Positions 59,590 through 64,000 of a stretch of 64,000 bases of DNA are shown in pieces. Where the stretch lies: contig NZ_CP090177.1 in NCBI RefSeq assembly GCF_042214795.1, positions 1,922,001-1,986,000 on the forward strand, written 5' to 3'. The position numbers and the translations under genes are program-made. The stretch is from Arcobacter iocasae (GTDB lineage: Bacteria; Campylobacterota; Campylobacteria; Campylobacterales; Arcobacteraceae). The first letter of the stretch is position 1. Each line of letters begins with the position of its first letter. The notes under the pieces were generated by a model. It had not been told where the DNA came from, did not search any database, and was given only the letters and a program-made list of their open reading frames with translations.

Positions 59590-60177
59590 CTATATATTAT
59601 ACTTTTTTAGATGAATTAAAGAGTCTAGATGCATCGTAATATAGGGGTTTATTTCTTTTCCAATATATTTATAAAATTTAATATTATTGATTGTAGTTAC
59701 TAGTCCAAAATCATCAAAATTGTTAAAATTTTCAAGTTTTCTATGGGTATTTATATATCTTGTTTGATAATCATCAAAAATATAAGAGTCAAAAGAGGGT
59801 GAAACTTTTCCATTTTTTACAAGATCAGTGCCTATTTCAGAAATTCCTGGACAATTAATATCATAATAAACTACATTGTCAATATTTGTACTAAGAGGAT
59901 AGGCTTTACAAACTGTTGGTCGATTTTCATAAATTGTACATTTAAAGTCTTCAATATAAGGGCATAAACTTTTTCCATCACTTAATAATATAGTAGCTTT
60001 TAAATATCCCATATCACCAAAGATAAATAAAATAGGAAAGTTTTTATATACACTTTCAAAATCTTCAAGAATTATTTGACAGTAAACACTTCCTTTTCTT
60101 CCATCACAGCATCTAGCTTCACAAGTTTCGCAGCTAGAAAAAAAGATATCTTTGTCAATTTTTAAAAATGATTTGAT
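59590..60177 (-). CDS. YkgJ-family cysteine-cluster protein, apparently starting at ATC
   Basis: The 195-residue protein has the family's CxxCxxxCC motif at residues 16-24 (SSCETCEARCCDG) and a second cysteine set further on (CPYIEDFKC, RPTVCKAYPL). These are thought to bind zinc or an iron-sulfur cluster. The frame is closed by a stop at 60208 and contains no ATG, GTG or TTG until 60012, which would remove the whole first motif. The ATC at 60177 lies 5 bases after AAGGAG and gives the expected N-terminus. Function of the family is unknown. Confidence 0.8.
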   Translation of the reverse strand: MKSFLKIDKDIFFSSCETCEARCCDGRKGSVYCQIILEDFESVYKNFPILFIFGDMGYLKATILLSDGKSLCPYIEDFKCTIYENRPTVCKAYPLSTNIDNVVYYDINCPGISEIGTDLVKNGKVSPSFDSYIFDDYQTRYINTHRKLENFNNFDDFGLVTTINNIKFYKYIGKEINPYITMHLDSLIHLKKYNI

Positions 60178-60280
60178 ATTGGCTCCTTGAAATAAAAAAG
60201 AATTGTATCAAAAAATGCTAAAAGTAATATATCATGTATATTTTTGTACAATATCACTTTAAAATAAAAAAGGCTAATTT

Positions 60281-62080
60281 ATGTGTGGAATTGTTGGGTA
60301 TATTGGGAATAAAAAAACAGAAGATATTTTATTAGATGGTTTAAAAGAGCTTGAATATAGAGGTTATGATAGTGCAGGAATTGCATTATTGAGTGATGAC
60401 AAAATAGAAGTATTTAAAGCTTTAGGGAAATTAAAAAATTTAGAAGAAAAAGTAAAAACAGATCATACTTACCATTTAGGAATTGGACATACTAGATGGG
60501 CAACCCATGGAAAACCAACAGAACTAAATGCACACCCACACTTAGGTCAATATTCATATGTTGTACATAATGGAATTATTGAAAACTATAAAGAACTAAA
60601 AGAAGAGTTACAAGCTGCTGGTCATAAGTTTGTATCTCAAACAGATACTGAAGTTATTGTTCATTTGTTTGAATTTTATAACAATAAATTAAATGATTGT
60701 AAAACTTCTTTTGAAAATACAATAAAAAGATTAGAAGGTGCTTTCTCTATACTTTTGATTTCAAAATCTTGCCCAAATGATATATACTTTTTTAAACATG
60801 GTTCACCTTTAATTATAGCGCGGGGAAATGAGAAAGAGGAAGTTTTATTCGCTTCTTCAGATGCACCATTAATAGGACTTGCAAATGAAGTTGTATATTT
60901 AGAAGATGGTTGTGGAGGAGTAGCAAGTGCTAAACGAATAGAATTTTTCGATGAACAAAGAATTTCTTGGGGAGTATTACCAACATCAAAACAGTTTGTT
61001 CAAAAAGATGGATATAGATTTTTTATGGAAAAAGAGATTCATGAACAATGTGTAGTCACAAGTGATGCAATGCTTGGAAGAATGTGTGATGAAAAGGTAG
61101 ATTTTGAAGAGTTTGATTCTTCTATAATTGAAGGAATTGAAGAGATTAAAATCTGTGCTTGTGGTACATCTTTTCATGCAGGACTTACAGCTTCTTATCT
61201 TTTTGAAAGATTAGCAAAGGTTAGATGTAGTGTGGAAATTGCAAGCGAATTTAGATATAAAGAACCTCTATTAAACAAAAATACACTTTTTATAGTTATC
61301 TCTCAAAGTGGTGAAACTGCAGATACTTTGGAAGCCTTAAAAATGGCGAATAAAGAGGGTCTTAAATCAATTGTAGTTTGTAATGTTGATAACTCATCTA
61401 TGACAAGAGTTGCTAATTATTCAGTTCTAACAAGAGCTGGTATTGAAAAAGGGGTTGCTTCAACAAAAGCATTTTCTACTCAAACAGTTGTTTTATGGAT
61501 GATGGCACTTTATTTTGCACAATATAAAAACTCACTTAGCATTGAAGAAATGAACAGTGAATTAAAGGCTTTAAGAGAAGTTCCAAAATCACTTAAAGTT
61601 CATGATTCTACCCATGAAAAGACAAAAAGATTATCAAAAAGATATCTTCACGGTCATGGGTTCTTCTTTATTGGAAGAGACGTATTCTTCCCTTTAGCTT
61701 TAGAGGGTGCTTTAAAATTAAAAGAGATATCTTATTTACATGCTGAAGGTTATCCAGCAGGTGAAATGAAACATGGACCGATAGCTTTAGCAGATCCAGA
61801 ACTTTTTACAATAGCTCTTATGCCACAAAATTTATTATATGATAAAATAAAATCAAATGTAGAAGAACTAAGTGCTAGGGATAGTACTATTTGCGCTATT
61901 TCACCACTTGATTTTGAATTAGCAGATGATTATATAAAAACAAATAAGTATGAGCATTATATGCTAGAATTTTTTGAAATGTTAGTTGTTTTACAACTGT
62001 TTTCTATGGAAATTTCAGTACGACTTGGCAATGATGTAGATATGCCAAGAAACTTAGCGAAGTCAGTAACAGTCGAGTAA
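60281..62080 (+). CDS. glmS: Glutamine-fructose-6-phosphate aminotransferase
   Basis: GlmS makes glucosamine-6-phosphate for peptidoglycan and LPS. The 599-residue protein has the N-terminal nucleophile Cys2 (MCGIVGYIG), a glutaminase domain with HTRWATHG, and two sugar-isomerase domains (CACGTSFHAG, ISQSGETADT). The C-terminus is LAKSVTVE, which contains the catalytic Lys. AAAGGCTAATTT precedes the ATG. Confidence 0.98.
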   Translation: MCGIVGYIGNKKTEDILLDGLKELEYRGYDSAGIALLSDDKIEVFKALGKLKNLEEKVKTDHTYHLGIGHTRWATHGKPTELNAHPHLGQYSYVVHNGIIENYKELKEELQAAGHKFVSQTDTEVIVHLFEFYNNKLNDCKTSFENTIKRLEGAFSILLISKSCPNDIYFFKHGSPLIIARGNEKEEVLFASSDAPLIGLANEVVYLEDGCGGVASAKRIEFFDEQRISWGVLPTSKQFVQKDGYRFFMEKEIHEQCVVTSDAMLGRMCDEKVDFEEFDSSIIEGIEEIKICACGTSFHAGLTASYLFERLAKVRCSVEIASEFRYKEPLLNKNTLFIVISQSGETADTLEALKMANKEGLKSIVVCNVDNSSMTRVANYSVLTRAGIEKGVASTKAFSTQTVVLWMMALYFAQYKNSLSIEEMNSELKALREVPKSLKVHDSTHEKTKRLSKRYLHGHGFFFIGRDVFFPLALEGALKLKEISYLHAEGYPAGEMKHGPIALADPELFTIALMPQNLLYDKIKSNVEELSARDSTICAISPLDFELADDYIKTNKYEHYMLEFFEMLVVLQLFSMEISVRLGNDVDMPRNLAKSVTVE

Positions 62081-62141
62081 AAGGTTTTTCTTAAAAATAC
62101 TAATTACAATATAGTTTAAAGTTATAAAAGTAAATTTTGGA

Positions 62142-62147
62142 TAAAAT
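62142..62147 (+). promoter_or_regulatory. -10 region of metK
   Basis: TTTTGGATAAAATTCG matches the lineage's extended -10 and is almost the same as the element before the ferredoxin operon. It implies an untranslated leader of about 180 bases containing the leader ORF and hairpin described below. Confidence 0.5.
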
Positions 62148-62222
62148 TCGTAACTTTTTATAAAAGTGTTCAAGCTTTTAATTTTATTTTTAATTTTAAC
62201 TTTAATTAGTTGGAAAACGAAA

Positions 62223-62264
62223 ATGGAAAACAAAAGAATGGAAAACGATAAAGATAAGATTTAA
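62223..62264 (+). CDS. Possible 13-codon metK leader peptide
   Basis: ATG to TAA encodes MENKRMENDKDKI, whose first four residues equal those of MetK (MENK). Its upstream TGGAAAACGAAA is spaced exactly as the site before metK. It ends 6 bases before a hairpin. It may be translated and influence metK expression, or may be only a by-product of the repeat. Confidence 0.4.
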   Translation: MENKRMENDKDKI

Positions 62265-62269
62265 AAATT

Positions 62270-62290
62270 CTTTTCAAAAGATTTGAAAAG
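62270..62290 (+). other. Hairpin between the leader ORF and metK
   Basis: CTTTTCAAA and TTTGAAAAG form a perfect 9-bp stem with loop AGA. It is followed by TAATTCAATTTTAG, which is not a clear U-run. It separates the two halves of the start-region repeat. Confidence 0.5.
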
Positions 62291-62335
62291 TAATTCAATT
62301 TTAGCTTTTGGAAAACAAAGGAATGGAAAACAAAA

Positions 62336-63553
62336 ATGGAAAACAAAACAGAATATTTATTTACTAGTGAAGTAGTAAGCCCAGGTCACCCTGATAAGTG
62401 TGCAGATATAATAGCAGATACAATTGTTGATAAATTAATTATCGGAGATAGCAAAAGTAGAGTTGCCTCAGAAGTTTTTGTTGCAGGTAAACATGTTGTT
62501 ATTGGTGGAGAAGTTACTTCATCTACAAATTTATCTGAGCAAGATTACAAAGACTTAGTAATTGATGCTCTAGCAAAAATTGGGTATAATGGTCATCCTC
62601 ATTTTACAAAAGAGGAGTGTTTACACCCTGATGATGTAAATGTACAAGTTTTATTAAATAGACAATCTCCTGATATTAATCAAGGTGTTGATCAAGTTGA
62701 TGGTGAAACTGGTGCTGGAGATCAAGGAATTATGTTTGGTTATGCAAATAGTGAAACAGCAAACTTTATGCCAAGTGCAATTACATATGCAAGAATGCTT
62801 ATGGAAAAAGTTTATACTTACGCTTTAGCAAATCCAGATGTTTTAGGTGTTGATATTAAAACACAAGTTACTGTTGATTATGAAACAAAAGAGAATTTTG
62901 AAAATTGTTTACCAAAACATATTCATACTATCGTTGTTTCAGCTCCTTGTGTATCTACAATGAATATAGATACAGTAAGAAAATTAATCTTGGGATTAAT
63001 TAAAGATACAGATTTACCAAAAGAGTTATTTGATTTAGAAAAAACTATTATTCATATTAACCCAACAGGAAAATATGTATCACACTCTTCTTTACATGAT
63101 TCAGGATTAACAGGAAGAAAACTTATTGTTGATTCTTTTGGAGGATATGCACCAATTGGTGGTGGAGCTCAATCAAGTAAAGATTATACAAAAGTTGATA
63201 GAAGTGGATTGTATGCAGGTAGATGGATAGCAAAACATATCGTTGCATCTGGAATTGCTAAAAAAGCAATTGTTCAACTGTCTTATGCAATTGGTGTTGC
63301 TAAACCAACTTCGATTTCTGTTGATACTTGTGGGACTTGTATTGATGGATTAAATGATGATATTTTATCTACATTTGTACATGATAGTTTTTCGTTAACT
63401 CCAAACTGGATTACGAAAAAATTCAATTTAGATAAACCTAGTGTTGATACTTTCCTTTATGCAGATGTAGCAGCACGAGGACAAGTTGGACAAGAGGATT
63501 ATCCTTGGGAACAACTTGATGAATTAGACAAGTTTATAAGTTTGAAGAAATAG
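62336..63553 (+). CDS. metK: S-adenosylmethionine synthetase
   Basis: MetK makes SAM from methionine and ATP. The 405-residue protein has VSPGHPDKCADI, GAGDQGIMFGYA, the phosphate-binding loop with DSFGGYAPIGGGAQSSKDYTKVDRS (given by its core GGGAQSSKD) and AARGQVG near the C-terminus. It is slightly longer than E. coli MetK. The ATG at 62336 has GGA 8 bases upstream from a repeated element. Confidence 0.97.
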   Translation: MENKTEYLFTSEVVSPGHPDKCADIIADTIVDKLIIGDSKSRVASEVFVAGKHVVIGGEVTSSTNLSEQDYKDLVIDALAKIGYNGHPHFTKEECLHPDDVNVQVLLNRQSPDINQGVDQVDGETGAGDQGIMFGYANSETANFMPSAITYARMLMEKVYTYALANPDVLGVDIKTQVTVDYETKENFENCLPKHIHTIVVSAPCVSTMNIDTVRKLILGLIKDTDLPKELFDLEKTIIHINPTGKYVSHSSLHDSGLTGRKLIVDSFGGYAPIGGGAQSSKDYTKVDRSGLYAGRWIAKHIVASGIAKKAIVQLSYAIGVAKPTSISVDTCGTCIDGLNDDILSTFVHDSFSLTPNWITKKFNLDKPSVDTFLYADVAARGQVGQEDYPWEQLDELDKFISLKK

Positions 63554-63571
63554 TTTTAAGAAGGATATATA

Positions 63572-64000
63572 ATGGATTTGAAGAATTTATTTAATAAAAT
63601 AAAATTTGATAGTAAAAAAGAACAACCAACAAAAAAAGATGCACCAAGTCATTGGATAAAGTGTCCAGAATGTAGTTCTTTGATGTTTTTTAAGGAAGTA
63701 GAGTCTCAAAACAATATATGTCCTAAATGTAATTTTCATATGAGAATTGGTGCTAAAAGAAGAATCGAAATCATATGTGATGAAAATTCTTTTGTAGAAT
63801 ATGATAATGATTTAATTCCAAATGACCCATTAAACTTTGTTGATAGTAAATCTTATAAAAAAAGAGTTGATGAAGCTGTTAAAAAAACAGGAAGAGACTC
63901 TTCTGTTGTAAGTGGTGAATGTACTATCAATGGTATTGGTGTTCAAATGGCAATTTTTGATTTTGCTTTTATGGGTGGAAGTTTAGGTTCAGTTGAGGGT
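63572..64000 (+). CDS. accD: Acetyl-CoA carboxylase carboxyltransferase subunit beta, N-terminal part
   Basis: The first 143 codons are present; the gene runs past the end of the window. The N-terminal zinc ribbon is complete (WIKCPECSSL, then NICPKCNFHM), followed by RIGAKRRIEI and the start of the carboxyltransferase fold (AIFDFAFMGGSLGSVEG). AccD joins AccA to transfer carboxyl from biotin to acetyl-CoA in fatty acid synthesis. An AAGGAT ribosome-binding site precedes the ATG at 63572. Confidence 0.95.
   Translation, partial: MDLKNLFNKIKFDSKKEQPTKKDAPSHWIKCPECSSLMFFKEVESQNNICPKCNFHMRIGAKRRIEIICDENSFVEYDNDLIPNDPLNFVDSKSYKKRVDEAVKKTGRDSSVVSGECTINGIGVQMAIFDFAFMGGSLGSVEG

Larger units (their letters stand above)
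62211..62344 (+). repeat. Six copies of TGGAAAAC around a duplicated metK start region
   Basis: TGGAAAAC occurs at 62211, 62224, 62239, 62309, 62324 and 62337; four copies are preceded by A to make ATGGAAAAC. In both halves, one copy provides GGA as a ribosome-binding site 8 or so bases before the ATG of a later copy (62211 to 62223, and 62324 to 62336). The pattern looks like a duplication of the metK translation-start segment. Confidence 0.7.

Noticed and set aside
62081..62335. A known SAM riboswitch upstream of metK
   Set aside because: The leader is nearly all A and T, and I see only one short hairpin and the TGGAAAAC repeats. None of the G/C-containing helices or pseudoknots of the SAM riboswitch classes is recognisable.
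1..64000. CRISPR arrays, tRNA or rRNA genes, transposases, prophage
   Set aside because: No regularly spaced repeats, no cloverleaf-like G/C-richer segments in the intergenic regions, and no transposase, integrase or structural phage genes were seen.

Overview
The window is a very A/T-rich, densely packed chromosomal segment that reads as a member of the Campylobacterota, most likely Arcobacter in the broad sense. The evidence is lineage-typical genes and neighbourhoods: a DUF2018 gene between hisD and a polyprenyl synthase, a MagIII-type glycosylase, a leuS-lptE-folC-M23 peptidase-ccmA cell-shape cluster like that of Helicobacter pylori, a DUF4492-cydAB operon, an ArsS-like sensor kinase, many TTG/GTG starts, and GATAAAAT or GATATAAT -10 elements. 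I see no rRNA, tRNA, CRISPR array, prophage or intact insertion sequence.

Layout. Positions 1-4005 hold a TolQ/ExbB fragment, a PLP enzyme and a large periplasmic-sensing histidine kinase. Positions 4025-16388 are a long rightward run of core metabolism and envelope genes: aroK, hisD, DUF2018, polyprenyl synthase, hemA, proS, mscS and cca, then leftward lnt, then yajC-secD-secF. Positions 16380-18750 are accessory in character: a 145-bp ERIC-like palindrome, a pentapeptide-repeat membrane protein and a shorter relative of its membrane domain. Positions 18800-28328 carry a membrane protein, leuS, lptE, folC, an M23 peptidase, the bactofilin ccmA, a primase-like/helicase fusion and a KefB-type antiporter. 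Positions 28346-36273 hold an OlsF-like acyltransferase, DUF445, a small unknown, mfd and a diguanylate cyclase. Positions 36489-40029 are the cytochrome bd operon, including a 31-residue candidate small subunit, and a NifX-like protein. Then come class I fumarase, a Spy-like protein with a two-component system, a flavoprotein, the znuABC zinc importer, and a 47.7-52.3 kb housekeeping and DNA-repair run containing an orphan ParA-type ATPase with a small membrane partner. Positions 52389-54656 hold CheW and two response regulators. The window ends with a cyclophilin, a ferredoxin, panD, YbaB, ispA, CIRCE-controlled groESL, a YkgJ cysteine-cluster protein, glmS, metK and the start of accD.

Most interesting points: (1) the helicase at 24572 carries an archaeo-eukaryotic-primase-like domain of the TOTE type whose catalytic Asp and His positions appear replaced; (2) the palindrome after secF has the ERIC core; (3) metK is preceded by a duplicated copy of its own ribosome-binding-site/start region, which makes a 13-codon leader ORF; (4) two genes, a flavoprotein and YkgJ, have no usable ATG/GTG/TTG start ahead of essential motifs and appear to begin at ATA and ATC; (5) four convergent gene pairs share a perfect hairpin that runs through their stop codons.
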